From NCBI RefSeq assembly GCF_000002985.6, contig NC_003279.8, positions 9,734,001 to 9,798,000 on the forward strand: 64,000 nucleotides of DNA, given 5' to 3'. How positions within the stretch are numbered: position 1 is the stretch's first letter; the number at the start of each line of letters is the position of its first letter. Shown one piece after another: positions 34,945 to 46,348 of this stretch. Below the pieces are notes generated by a model. It searched no databases, was not told the DNA's origin, and was given only the letters and a program-made list of their open reading frames with translations. Both the position numbers and the translations under genes were made by a program. The stretch is from Caenorhabditis elegans (Eukaryota; Nematoda; Chromadorea; Rhabditida; Rhabditidae).

Positions 34945-37044
34945 TCAGACGGCTGATCCTATTCCAATCAACTTGTTGGCTATTCCATTCCATGTAGGCA
35001 ATGGGCTTGTGAGATCTTTGTACCTGGAAATGTTTATAAGGGGTTAGAAGGAATACAAAGACTGCTTGGAAAATCGTAAAGGATCCTTCAGGATTTCACC
35101 CAACAATGTTTTCAAAAAAGTTCAAACCTGTTGCAGACTTGCACAAATGTTGCTCTATTATCGACTGGCTCAAAGCACATTTCCATGACTTTTGCATCAT
35201 CAGTTGGCATATCACTTGGAGGTTTCAAACGCAGGTTTTCGTGAGCAACTTTTCGTCGAAGTTCTTTCAATACCTTAAACACATTTTCTCAATAAAAATT
35301 AACCAAATATTCCCTTTTACCTTAACATCTGCATATGGATATTCTCCACTGAACACTTCAAACATCACAACTCCAAAACTCCAAACATCAGATTTTGATG
35401 AATAAATTCCTTTTAGAAGAGTTTCTGGTGCTAACCATCTGATTGGAACCTTCATGAGTTTCTGCTCCTTGTGCAATTTTCCGAAGAGAGAAAGACCAAA
35501 ATCACTGATCTTACAATTGTCGGATTTATCAAGAAGTACATTACGAGCTGCCAAATCTCTGTGAATAACTTGTTTTTTCTCTAGATATCTCATCCCTTTT
35601 GCAATTTGTTTGCAATATTTTCTTTTCAACACATCACTCAATTGTTCATCTTTCTTCTCGATTCGACTTTTCAAGCATCCACCAGAACATAATTCCATTA
35701 CAATCATTATTGGTTCTTGTTGAGTTGCAACTCCATACAATCGGACAACATACTTGTGGTTCAGTTTCAGCATCAGATTAGCTTCACGAAGGAATGTTAT
35801 TCTGAAAAATATCAGTATTAAAGTAGTGCGGATTTATTCGGATGGGTCTCGCAGTGATAAAAAAGTGTTTTAATAAAAAAAGCTGTATACATTTCATTTC
35901 GTTTCGAGACCAGCAACCGTATACTTGCGTCGCAAAACCGCTAAATTGTGCATTTGGGAAATATGCAACATATCCCGGCGAGATACCACATAATTTAATT
36001 AAAAATTATATAATTTAAATCGTTCAAGTTTTCAATGAGTTTACCTTTCATCAGCTGTAACTTTACTTCCTTTCATCGTTTTCACAGCAACTTCCACATC
36101 ATTTGTGAATATTCCAACAGATAGAACTCCTTGGAAAACCTCTCCAAACTCTCCGTTTCCCAATTTCTTTCCCAAATTAATCTTAAAGATTTCAGATAAT
36201 TGAGCAAACATGAATATTTGTGCATCGAAGAACTCTAAAAACCTGCTCATGGTACAATTGCCATTCTTCTCTGACCACCCAACTGAACAATTTAATTCCA
36301 GATTTGTAGACGCTCGCTCTAGTTTGATGATGATAACGGACAAGATCACTTATGTTCTGGAATACCATTAAATACTTTTCGTATAGAAAATATTAAAACA
36401 TGGTGCATTACATTTGTCAAACGAGAAAATCTTACTTCGAAACAAAACTCTTTCAGATAATAAAGTCCATTATTTGCCTTCTCCACAACCAAATGATGAA
36501 CACCTTCATCCCAGAACACCGAGAGAACTACCACTTCTCCACGTTTTGTTAGCTCAGTTTTACGAAGAAGGAACTCTCCTTGTGAGCGAACCAGTTTTTC
36601 AGACTCTTCACGAGACATGTATCCATGATAGAATGGCTCATCGTCGAGAAGTGCTCCACTACATCCACTCCAATTTGTGATCTAAACCCACTAGTTTCAG
36701 TTCCTTTTTAGATAGGAAAATGTTTACTTTCTTGAGTTTAATCTTAAGAACATGATGACTTTTCACTAAGGAACTATTACTTTTATCTTTATTCGGTGCC
36801 GACTCTTCAACTGACTTTGAAAGTGAAGTGGATGCACCATCACTGGATGTCTGAAATTTATCCCAAGATATTAAGATATTCCTTCTATATATATACTTCA
36901 TCCGTTGCTTTCAACAGAAGATCGGGTCCGCGAACAGCGGTTTCCACTTCAGAACGATCTTTATGACGACGATTTCCTCTGCTGGCACTCTGAATCAACT
37001 TCAACTAAACTAACACTCCAGACTGAAGAAAAACGTACCAACAT
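34945..37044 (-). CDS. Fes/Fer-like SH2 non-receptor tyrosine kinase
   Basis: Nine exons (37044-37039, 36989-36897, 36850-36728, 36681-36436, 36356-36243, 36181-36045, 35801-35321, 35273-35128, 35023-34945) give 474 aa. Order: a Ser/Lys-rich N-terminus, an SH2 domain (EPFYHGYMSREESEKLV and GEFLLRKTE), and a kinase domain with glycine loop GNGEFGEVF, VAVK lysine, HRDLAARN catalytic loop, DFG and WLAPE. All catalytic residues are present. The activation segment between DFG and APE has no tyrosine, unlike Fer. There is no F-BAR domain, typical of the expanded nematode SH2-kinase group. The start is inferred: ATG TTG, then a 49-nt intron, giving the only in-frame start found. A TTTTTAG acceptor just upstream, and the RPC4 stop 148 bp away, indicate a downstream operon gene receiving SL2. 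Two acceptors are TTTAAG. Confidence 0.92.
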
Positions 37045-37191
37045 TGATTTACTAAAAATTCAAAATGAAATTGTTTTACTAAAAGATGAAACGTGATAAA
37101 TATGAAATGGAACAAAAAAACTGGATAACAATAAATTGGCAACAACAACAACGACTTGGTGATGGTAAATATCAAAGTGATTATTATAAAA
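37045..37191 (-). promoter_or_regulatory. Short operon-type spacer between RPC4 and the kinase gene
   Basis: 147 bp separate the RPC4 stop from the kinase start on the same strand. On the minus strand the spacer is T-rich and ends with GAATTTTTAG, a trans-splice-type acceptor a few bases before the ATG. This spacing is typical of worm operons, whose downstream mRNAs receive SL2 leader. Confidence 0.55.
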
Positions 37192-38560
37192 TTATGATGT
37201 TTGTAAGCCAGTAGCCCATTTTTCTGCGAGAGCTCCCCATTTGCTCTGTTCTTTTTCCAGTTGCTCAATTTTCTTTTCGTCAACTGCGTCAGAAACCTCA
37301 TCATCTCTCATTTCAACGTCGTTTATTTCTCCTGCGTCATCAATTCGCTTCGACTTTTCATTCAATGCTCCCCAGGTCATTGATCCAACCAGGTTATGCT
37401 TCACATTTCCAAGGTGGTACAGCGAATTAATCATTTCTGGAGCACTAGAAAATGTGGATGGTGCTTGAAGTTGATCAGCATTTGGATCAACTTCAAGAAG
37501 AACAGTTCCTTGTTTCTTCCCAGTAGTTGGCTTTGATGTGATATCTATTGAATGCCCACCGATTTTCAGAATCATACGTCCTTTACGAGTGACTTGCAAC
37601 TTTCCAATTTTTCGGTTTTGTGGCAGACCGGATGGTGGAGGTGGAGCTGAGACGATTCCAGTTGGAACATCATTGTCTGGTTCATCCACTTCCATTGACG
37701 CTTCCACATTTGCTTCGATATTATTACATATAGATCCGATAACGGATGGAAGCTGGAGATGAAGAAGATCGCTAGAAGAAGCTTCTAACATATTGATCAA
37801 TTGTTCAGGAGTCGCTTTTCGTGATTTTGGCCCTGATTCGGTATTAAGCGGCTTTTTCTCATCAATCGGAGCTTCATCTTCTTCCAATGAAAGGCGTGCA
37901 CTTTTGTTTATGATGTTCAGAAACTGTGGTTGATCTTCAGAAGGCAAAACAACCGGCATTATGTTTCCTCTTCTCAGATCACTGATAAACTGAAAATTCG
38001 TCATTTTTATTGAGAAAAAAAAGTAGTTAAGCTTACTGGTGGTGGCATCAGTGCTTTGAGTTCTTCCTTATCTCCTTCATCATCACTGCACCACAAAGCA
38101 TCCCAGCCTTCGAAAGATGCTTTTCCTGCGACGTTTTTCTCTTCTTTTTTCCCTTCTTTGTTATGGTCACCAGTTGATGAAGAAGGCGCTCCGCTTCCTT
38201 TTTCTCGGTTTGAATACGAAAACTCTACAAACGAGGCTTTTATAAATTTTCTAAAACTTTCAAACGACTTACGCGAAGCATCTGAATCTTTATCCTTCTT
38301 CCTAGATGGGAAATCGCCTCCTAGACCTTCAGAAAATACTCCTCCAGTTTGTATAAGCTCTTGCTTGGGACGGGGACCTGCTCCTCGACCTCGAGCACCA
38401 CGGCTAAAAATGAGAAATTTGATATTCTACGATAGAAATATTTGAAATACCCTCTCCCAGCTCCTCTTGTCGATGTAGAACCTCCACGATTATTTTTCTG
38501 TTGAGCGGGAGCCTCTCGCTTGCCAGCCAGGGACAAATTTGGGCGTCCCGGCTTCGACAT
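37192..38560 (-). CDS. RNA polymerase III subunit RPC4 (POLR3D/RPC53 homologue)
   Basis: Four exons (38560-38451, 38403-38273, 38224-38037, 37989-37192) give 408 aa. The first half is low complexity: MSKPGRPNLSLAGKREAPAQ, then RGG/RG-rich sequence, as in RPC4 relatives. The C-terminal part holds the family signature: NRKIGKLQVTRKGRMILKIG followed by GHSIDIT, and later YHLGNVKHNLVGSMTWGAL, which aligns with the human LGHVKHKLV region. RPC4 forms a heterodimer with RPC5 on the Pol III core, working in termination and reinitiation on tRNA and 5S genes. The end of the protein is acidic and Lys-rich. It is the likely first gene of an operon with the kinase, and diverges from cox-7C across a 615-bp GC-richer promoter region. 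Confidence 0.9.
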
Positions 38561-39175
38561 GATGCCTTTAATAAAAATGTTATGTTGAAAATTGTAAAGA
38601 AAATTAGAAAAATGTCGAAATCAGGTAAAAAATTGCTGAAAATATATTTATGAAACATCGCTCCACTGGAAAACGCACGCGACGCGTGACCGCAGCGCGG
38701 CCAAAAGTTCTCGTTTCGCCCGGACTGCCCAACGTTTCCACTCTATTTTTTCGTTTCTTAAGTTTTTTGTTCTATTATTCTATTTTTTTTGTAACAAGTT
38801 GTCTTATAATATAATCCCTGAAGCACGCTTAAAACTGATTTCAGTGTTTTAATATCCGAGTCATCCTTGAAAATATTTCTTAGGAGCAAAGTAATAACAA
38901 ATTTCATGTTCGTTTTTACACATCAAAGTCAGAGTTTTATGGCTCACCGACTATTATGTGCACAGACGGGCTTAATATTTTGAAATTAATCTTGTAAATT
39001 GAGCTCATTAAATTTTCTAATAATTTAAAAATGTGTTTTTAATCACTCAAAGTAATTTTTATAAGTAACTTGGTTTAGAATTTTGTTTTAAAAGCTATTT
39101 ATTTTAAAACGGAATTTTTTCTCTTCTATATTTTTAGTCGGTATGTACATACTTTATTTCATGTTTTTCAGCAGG
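38561..39175. promoter_or_regulatory. Divergent promoter region of RPC4 and cox-7C
   Basis: The first 170 bp upstream of RPC4 includes a GC-rich patch around 38665-38710 (ACGCACGCGACGCGTGACCG). The rest is AT-rich. A TTTTTCAG acceptor lies six bases before the cox-7C start. Confidence 0.5.
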
Positions 39176-39882
39176 ATGTTGAGCCGCCAAGTCATTCGCC
39201 CAATTGTCCAAGCCGTCAGAAAGGGCCACAGCAGCCACTCGCCATCGGCCGTCACGTACACCGGACAAGGACCAAACACTTTCGTCAATGACGGTTGGGC
39301 CTCTGCTGTAAGTTTTTTTTCCCTAACGTTGCGTATCTAAATTATTATTGATCAGAACGGAAACGCTATAAAAAGTTATTGTAGAAGTTTCGAAGTGAAA
39401 TTTTTTTAAATCTTCTCAAAATTACGTATAAAGCAAAACATACAGAAAATGTCGAAAACTTGTTGTATAACTATTTTACAAATTTTTAATTTAGATTTTT
39501 TGGCAATTGTTAATTTTAATGAACCTCCAATTTCGGAAAATGGTGTGATAAGATCTCTAGATTCCACAAAGCTTTTTGTAGTATTATTCCTGAATAAAAC
39601 ATTCGTGCCGTCAATATGGTAAACGTATTTATAAAAAAACACAACCTTAAGATGTCAGACCATCTACGAAATTTCAAAATTTGTATCGTTTTTATGTGCA
39701 AATACTATATCAAAATGAGTATTTAAGAATAATTCTCAAATCAAATCAATAATTTTCAGCGTCTCCCATTCCACGTCACCAACAAGTGGGGATTCGCCGC
39801 CAAGGCCGTCACTTTCCTCGCAATCGGATTCTGGGCTCCATTCATCGTCGTCGAGTATCAACTCAGAAAGGCCAACCAATAA
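39176..39882 (+). CDS. cox-7C: Cytochrome c oxidase subunit 7C
   Basis: Two exons (39176-39307 and 39760-39882) give 84 aa. The N-terminus MLSRQVIRPIVQAVRKGHSS is a basic mitochondrial presequence. The mature part contains RLPFHVTNKWGFAAKAVTF, the hallmark of COX7C, then one membrane helix (LAIGFWAPFIVVEYQL). COX7C is a small nuclear-encoded subunit of respiratory complex IV in the inner mitochondrial membrane. A TTTTTCAG acceptor directly precedes the ATG, so trans-splicing there is likely. AATAAA overlaps the stop codon, a very short 3'UTR if used. A second complex IV subunit gene, cox-5B, lies 15 kb downstream. Confidence 0.95.
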
Positions 39883-40279
39883 ATAAATTAGCTCAACCCG
39901 TTTTCCAAAATTATTTTGTATAGTGATGTTGTTTTCTTCTGACCTATGCTGTTTTACAGTGTCAAACGGTACAACAGCACGGTTTTTGACAGAATAAATA
40001 GACGACCTGTTCGGATGTTGTTCTTCGATTTTAGAGGGGTTGTGGGGGCTTGTAAGATGAGAAGCACCCGTTCTGTTTGTATCGCTTCCTCCTGTCATAT
40101 GCTAATGAAGCGGACGGAACCCAGGTAATCTGCACTCTCGTATCGCTCCATACTCTTTCTCTTGATCAAACAAACGGTCTGCCGCCCATGTTCAACCTCC
40201 CACGAGCCGTAGACGAAGGTTGAGTCACTTGCATATCGATCGTTCTTCCTTTATTATTAGTTTTCTTCATGTAACCAAG
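39883..40279. other. Intergenic region between cox-7C and the fasciclin gene
   Basis: About 400 bp with no coding exon. It presumably holds the fasciclin-gene promoter. Confidence 0.45.
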
Positions 40280-43200
40280 ATGATTCCATTTTTAGTCTTT
40301 ATTTTTATTTTATTCACACCTATCAAGTCAGATCTATGGGCCGAGACGGAACGAATGCCAGATCTGCAACAAGTAATTAGATTTTTGTTGAAAATTTGAA
40401 TCTACAAATATATAATATCTGAATTTCATTTTAGTGGCGTGCACTTTGTGGTTATTATGCTGTTGCAACTGCATACATGAAGGATAGTAACGCCCGGGTT
40501 ACTGTATTTGCTCCCGTGGATGATGTTTTCACTTATAATCCGACTATCAGAGCAATGGATCAGAAAGAAACACTTTCACATATAGGTAAAACTCACAAAC
40601 AGTTGTTTTCGAGAGTCACGAAAAAATACGGTAACAGGTCTCGACGCGATCGAAAAACTAATTTCGAAACATCAAAACTTTGAAACATACAGTACTCTTT
40701 AAAGGCACACGCGCCCTTCTATAAAATTTTCAGGCCGTGTCGAGACCTGGTATTGTATCTTTGCGTTTTTTATCGCCCAGGTTTGTAACTGAGAATCAAA
40801 ATTTTTGGCGAGCCAGGCGTCATAAATTTTAATAAGATGAAAAGTTTTTCGTGAGCCTATAAGGAGTACTGTAGTTTCACCACTACAGTAATCCTGAAAG
40901 GCTCTATCTGCTCGAACTTCATTTGAGAGCATTTAAGTCGTGTCGAGACCATAGTTTCACGAAAATCTCATAAGTTTAAAATTTCAGTGGATTCACAAGT
41001 TGTCGAACTGACGCAGAATAAACTATGGGACAAGCAGACATTGATTCGTTCGACTATAAACTCAGGTTATACATATATTACACAATTCGAGAACAATCCT
41101 GGAAACTTTGTAAGATTGATAATATTGAAAAAAAAATATTTGGAAATTGCAGTCTTACTTTGCAAATGCAGGAATGATGTGCAATCATGCTTCAAATCAA
41201 TGGGGAATCATTTCTGGAGAACAATATCTTTTTAAAGTAATTTTTTGAAGCTCAATTTTCAGAGCAGTTGAATTGAGTTGAATAGGACAATAGCGAACTT
41301 ACAAGAGCATACATAGTTTTTTTTACAAAAATGCATTTTGCGATGCGAGACCCATCCGTATAAATCCCGTTAACTCGCCAAAACCTCTCATAGTTCATTT
41401 TTCAAATTTTCTAGAGCACCTTATATGTGTTTGAAACGTAGAGAAGTTTGTGAGATAGGCGACAAAAAGTTCCGAGAAACTATAGCTTTAATTCAAAGGC
41501 AGGAGAGTAGGCATATTTGTGCCTACAGTAATGACCAATAAAAATTCAGATTTGTACACCAATGGGGCATCGTCCATATCCAGGAACTGCATTATCATTT
41601 ATCAGAGAGCATGATGGATCAGTTTTCGAAGAGAGACAATACAATAATCGAGATTTATCGTTAGTTTTTATTTCCACAATTTGATAGGGAAATTTCTGTT
41701 CTTTTTTCCAAAACCTTAACTTTCCAGACAAATTCGTGATATTCTGGATCGTACTCCAGACATTGCGTTAGTAATTTATGGATCCTCAGCTTGGAATGGA
41801 TTCCATACTTTCTTCATTCCTAATGATGCAGCTTTTGCAAGAGTAATCCAAATATCTAATAATCTAAAATCTAACATCAAAATTCTCCAGGTAATTGATC
41901 GTAATCGTATTGATCGAGAAGTTCTTCTTGCTCATGTCACAAGTACAAATCGAGTATTGTTCACATGGCCTTGGCTCTATGATGGTGGTCAACATTATTA
42001 TCCATCAGTCAGATTTTCAGCAAATATTATTGAAGATAATTTCAAGCTGAAATTGGTCATGAGAAATATTACGGATAGAAGAACTGGAAAATGGGATCGT
42101 AAGTTTTTGAATAAAATTGAAAAAAAAATTATAGAAAATAAAATAATGTTTCGGCCAAAACTATATGAGTTTGGGTTTGATGGTCAAAAACTTAATAATA
42201 TGTTTCATTGACAGACAAAGCAATTAATTATTTCATTACTAAAGTAAAACTTTTCCATGAAACAATTCTTGACATACGAACGTTTTCTGGAAAACAGTCA
42301 AAAACTAACTCGCAAGATGTCTTCTGTTCAAAATTTTCTCTCAGACGAGTTCATAAAAAGAAGCTAATCAATTCTATCACATTCTCAAAGCGTTCTCCTC
42401 TAACTCCCACAAGTTTTATAGCCACTTATTTAAAACATGCGTTGCCCCCATCATAAACTATTGCTCTGAGATCTACTCCCCTTCCCCCAACTCCTCACTC
42501 TCTGCCATACTTGAAAAACCGCTTAGGACCTTCACCAAACGCGTCCTGCAAAGGTGCAACGTTAAATTCACCTCTTACGAAAACAGACTGTGCATCATGG
42601 AACTATTCTCCACCAGACCCACTAGAATTAAAGCTCAAATGAAACTATTATATAGACTTCTTACCGGTTCTACTCATTTCTCTAAATTAACTCAGTTTGT
42701 CAAGTTCTCTAATTCCAATAGGAGACCCATGATTCTGGTTAGGAAAGACACATGCACCTCTCATTTCTTTGCCAAATCCATTCCTATTTGGAACAACCTT
42801 GTCAAAAATATACCGGTATTTCTCTCCCCCTATCAGTTTTCAAACTTTCTCGATCTCAATATTCCCCGGTATTAACTTTTATCCGCTGGTTCTCTTTGAC
42901 TTCTAATTGATCTCTTCTACCACATTACCCTCTCTCTCCTTTCCCGTCCCAAACTCGAGACGTACTCTTTCTGGGTTAGTCTCGTTTTACCGTTTTATTT
43001 AACACTCAAAATTCAATTGTACAGTTGTAAATTGCATTAGTTATGTTAAATAAATCAAATCAATCACAGTTCTTAAATTTTCAGTGTATGCCGTTTCTGA
43101 AGTGTACGAGAGATATTCACAGTTCAGAAGAGGAGCTGTGTGGGCGAAGATTCTGGTTCCAAACATTCCAACTCAAAATGGAGTTGTACATATTATTGAT

Positions 43201-45324
43201 AATGTGCTGGGAATTGTGTCAGAGACTATTGATATGATGATCTACCGAAATGATAAAACTACAACTCTCATGAGATATATCAATACAATTGGTATGATAT
43301 TTGAATTATTTGAGATTAAATACAGAAGCTTTGACATAGTTTAGTTTCAATCAGGGTCTTCTTAGTATTGCTCTCCCTATGGGCAGGTGTTTAGAGATAT
43401 TTTATCTACAATAAAACTCATGTTTAAACGGTAAAAATATAGGTAAATTGGTAAAAAAAAGTTCATAAAATTCCAATAATTAAAATTTTCAAAACATTAT
43501 CCATAATTTATTGCCAAAACTCTGAAAATATCTTTATTTTTATAGGTCAAATAGTTCGTAATTATTTCTCTGCTACTGGTGGACTTGTAACCTTTTTTGC
43601 TCCCTGGAATGAAGCATTTGATCGTATTCCGGAACAAATAGAACGTCGACTTCTACGTGATCGTATTTGGCTTGAACAAATCTTAAAACTGCACATTGTC
43701 CCAGCAAAGGAACTGACATCAGATGAAATTACAAATGAAACAATTGTGAATACAGTTGATAATATGAGACAATTGTATTTTATTAAAGGAGAATGGCCAA
43801 CTAATAACGTCAGTAAGTACTTGTTATTCTTTTCGCAGATTCTCAATTACATTTCCAGCGTATTATGTAATTGGTGGAGGTATTAAAACGGCAATTATGA
43901 TGGACAACGTAGCGGCCACGAATGGAATTGTTCACTATATTGAAAGAGTTCTAGGTGTACCATATCAGTCACTTTGGGAGATTATGAGGAATGAGAGTAG
44001 AATTCAGTGAGTTTTGCTTTGAAATGATCGACCTATACAGACAAAAAAGTTTAGCATCCTAGTTATTAAAAAAATATAATATTAAATTAAACGCTTTTAC
44101 TAAAGAAGTAACAATTAACTAATAGTATTTCAAAATCTTTTTCAGAAGTTTTTGAAAAATAAACTCCAATTCAATCTATTATAGAAATGTGAGAGTTCCT
44201 ATAAGGACTTTCCAATAACTGATTATTCCCAAGACAAAAATACTTTTTATCTTCATATTATTCAGTTTTTCAAACATATCAAGTAAAATGTGAGCCATCA
44301 TTTCATAATTGAAATTTATTCCAGAGCATCATTCCATATGATGAGCAACTTACAACTTCGATACTCAATGGATCCGTGGCAAGTTCTTACACCTGAACAA
44401 AATTTCACTTTCTTTGTACCAACTAATGAAGCGTGGCATAAAGTGAGTTGGGAAAATTCTAAATGCAGTTTCACCTATATTATTACAGCAATCAACTTCA
44501 CTTGTTGCTCGAATGAATGATGGAAATCATTGGCAAGCACTGCAGTATGTTTACAAACGGCATATTGTGCAGGGACAGGTAGATTTAAATCTTTGAGTCT
44601 AAAAAAAACAAGTTTCAGGCATTAATGTACACAGATCTTCGTGAACGAACCTATGTAATGATGAATGATGAAAAAGTTGTGATTAGGAGAAGAGGGAGAT
44701 GTGAGTTTCTTTTTGATTTTTAAATCTAATTTTTAACACTTTGCGTTCAAAAGATCAGCAGCTTCATTTAAATATTCAAATCCTCTGTGCAAACAGTAAG
44801 TGGACAAGTTTTTCCGCTCAATTCACACATTGTGTTATTGGCAAGGATAACACAAATGACAAAGAATGAGAAACATCTTTAGAACTCTATCATGGGGCTA
44901 TGATTCTCGTTTGAGCTCTGGGAAATCATTTTTGGCAGTATGACGTCTCGTATAATTTTCCATACATTTGGTGAAAAGTTTTGCAAGATTTGACAGCAAT
45001 AGAAATAGTACATGTTAGGAAATTTAGACAGATTTTAGGCGCAAATAATTTACGAATTCCATACAATTTCAATAATAAATTTCAGTCTTCGAGTTGTATT
45101 GGCCACGTGGAGATCGTCGAGCACAAGTACTAGAAGGTGGTGAAATAGCAGGAATCAATGGATATATGCATATGATTGATAGTGTTTTAATATATGAACC
45201 GGATCTTCGAGCTCATGCGTGTACAACTGAGCCAGTGTTCCTCCAATTTCTTGTAGTTTGTCTGGTTATGGTATGGCGACCCGGATGGTTTACTCCGTTT
45301 TACACTGTATTCTTCTACAGATAA
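40280..45324 (+). CDS. Secreted/adhesion protein with four fasciclin (FAS1) domains
   Basis: Fourteen exons (40280-40372, 40435-40585, 40988-41109, 41153-41236, 41550-41659, 41728-41842, 41891-42098, 43085-43291, 43546-43812, 43859-44006, 44325-44442, 44489-44578, 44619-44700, 45086-45324) give 677 aa in continuous phase. A signal peptide (MIPFLVFIFILFTPIKS) leads into four FAS1 repeats, each marked by the conserved strand: VTVFAPVDDVF, HTFFIPNDAAF, VTFFAPWNEAF and FTFFVPTNEAW. The paired second motif is also clear (GVVHIIDNVLG, GIVHYIERVLG, GYMHMIDSVL). FAS1 domains mediate adhesion to matrix and cells (periostin, TGFBI, fasciclin I). The C-terminus (FLQFLVVCLVMVWRPGWFT) is hydrophobic and could be a membrane or GPI-type anchor. 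Intron 7 carries a LINE fragment, and intron 2 two repeat arms. Confidence 0.94.
40610..40965. repeat. Two palindromic-repeat arms in a fasciclin-gene intron
   Basis: One arm (about 40615-40780) has CAGTACTCTTTAAAGGCACA and GCCGTGTCGAGACC. A second (about 40845-40955) has AAGGAGTACTGTAGTTTCAC and GTCGTGTCGAGACC. They are partial or rearranged copies of the window's main repeat. Confidence 0.65.
42340..43068 (+). mobile_element. 5'-truncated non-LTR (LINE) retrotransposon fragment
   Basis: Inside intron 7 of the fasciclin gene, a frame read from about 42356 runs without a stop to 42873. It encodes the end of a LINE-type reverse transcriptase: FKTCVAPIINYCSEIYSPSP matches the thumb-region motif of CR1/Jockey-like elements, followed by LRTFTKRVLQRCN, ENRLCIMEL and KLLYRLLTG. 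After the TAA comes a pyrimidine-rich 3' untranslated part ending in short repeats (AAATAAATCAAATCAATCA), a typical LINE tail. No endonuclease or catalytic RT motif is present, so this is a dead 5'-truncated copy. The left boundary is approximate. It lies in the same orientation as the host gene. Confidence 0.85.
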
Positions 45325-46348
45325 TTCATTTTATTTCTGTGTTTAATTTTTCAATTTAACGTGCCATCTGACATTTAAATATTTGAAACGGGTAGATATA
45401 TTGAACCGCATTTTAGATATCATATTTCAGTCATTTTATCCATTTCTTTCTATCTATCAAATTTCTTTTGTTTTTTGAAAACATTCTATCTCGGTTATTT
45501 TAATGATCTGCATTGGTTTTTTGATAAAGCTGTCAGGGATATTTTTCTTAATATTAGGTAAACCATATTCTGATTGGAACACCGTTGACCGAGGTTATAA
45601 ATGTCTTTGATTTACAAGTAGACTAGGCCACCAAATTTTTTTTGCAGCCACGTTGGAAATCTTGTGAAGTATTCAATTTTCAAAATAATCAAAATGAAGA
45701 ACTACTAATTGTAATTTTAAAACAAGTTAGAACAACTTATTTTCTGACAAAAGAACTAAACTTTGAAAAATTAGTTCTATTGTATTTTCACAACTTTCTA
45801 AGCCGCGTAATAAAAGCGCATGGGTTTTTCGGCTAGGTGACACGAAAAAAAGTTTGTGGTAGCGAATTTTGTGGTAGTAGAATTTTCACTAATCTTTGAA
45901 AAACCAAATAAAACACGTTAAATCTAGATCAAGAACAAGAACAACAACTCCCAAAAAAGTTAAATAAATAAATCATATCAGAAATGCAACAGTAACATTT
46001 CTTTACCATCAACTTTCTATCGCGACAAGACCCATCCGAATAAATACGTGTACAATTAAGTACGCATTACAGAAATTTTCTGAGTACTGAAAAACTAAAT
46101 AACCATGAAACTATTCGAACCCGAGTCTATTCTTTGTCCAGTCACAAAACACTACAACGTAGCCTATTCGTAGCTAGAGAGACGGAGACTTGTCATCATA
46201 TTCATGTGGTTTATGCCTACTCGCGTATTTTCTTGCTCCAAATAAATTGTCATCATTTGATTTGTGTTCTATTACTTTTTCGTTTCATTTATAAACCATT
46301 TTCCTAAATAATTTCGCAAAAAAAAAATCATTTCCAATTATTTTTAAG
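45325..46348. other. Intergenic region before gpx-1, with a repeat fragment
   Basis: A fragment of the GAGACCCATC-ended repeat lies at about 45800-46050 (GTTTGTGGTAGCGAATTTTG, then GACCCATCCGAATAAATACG). The gpx-1 promoter should lie between it and 46349. No coding exon. Confidence 0.5.

Noticed and set aside
42208-42456. 82-aa frame in the fasciclin-gene intron
   Set aside because: The downstream part is read in another frame as reverse transcriptase; this frame is not the coding one.
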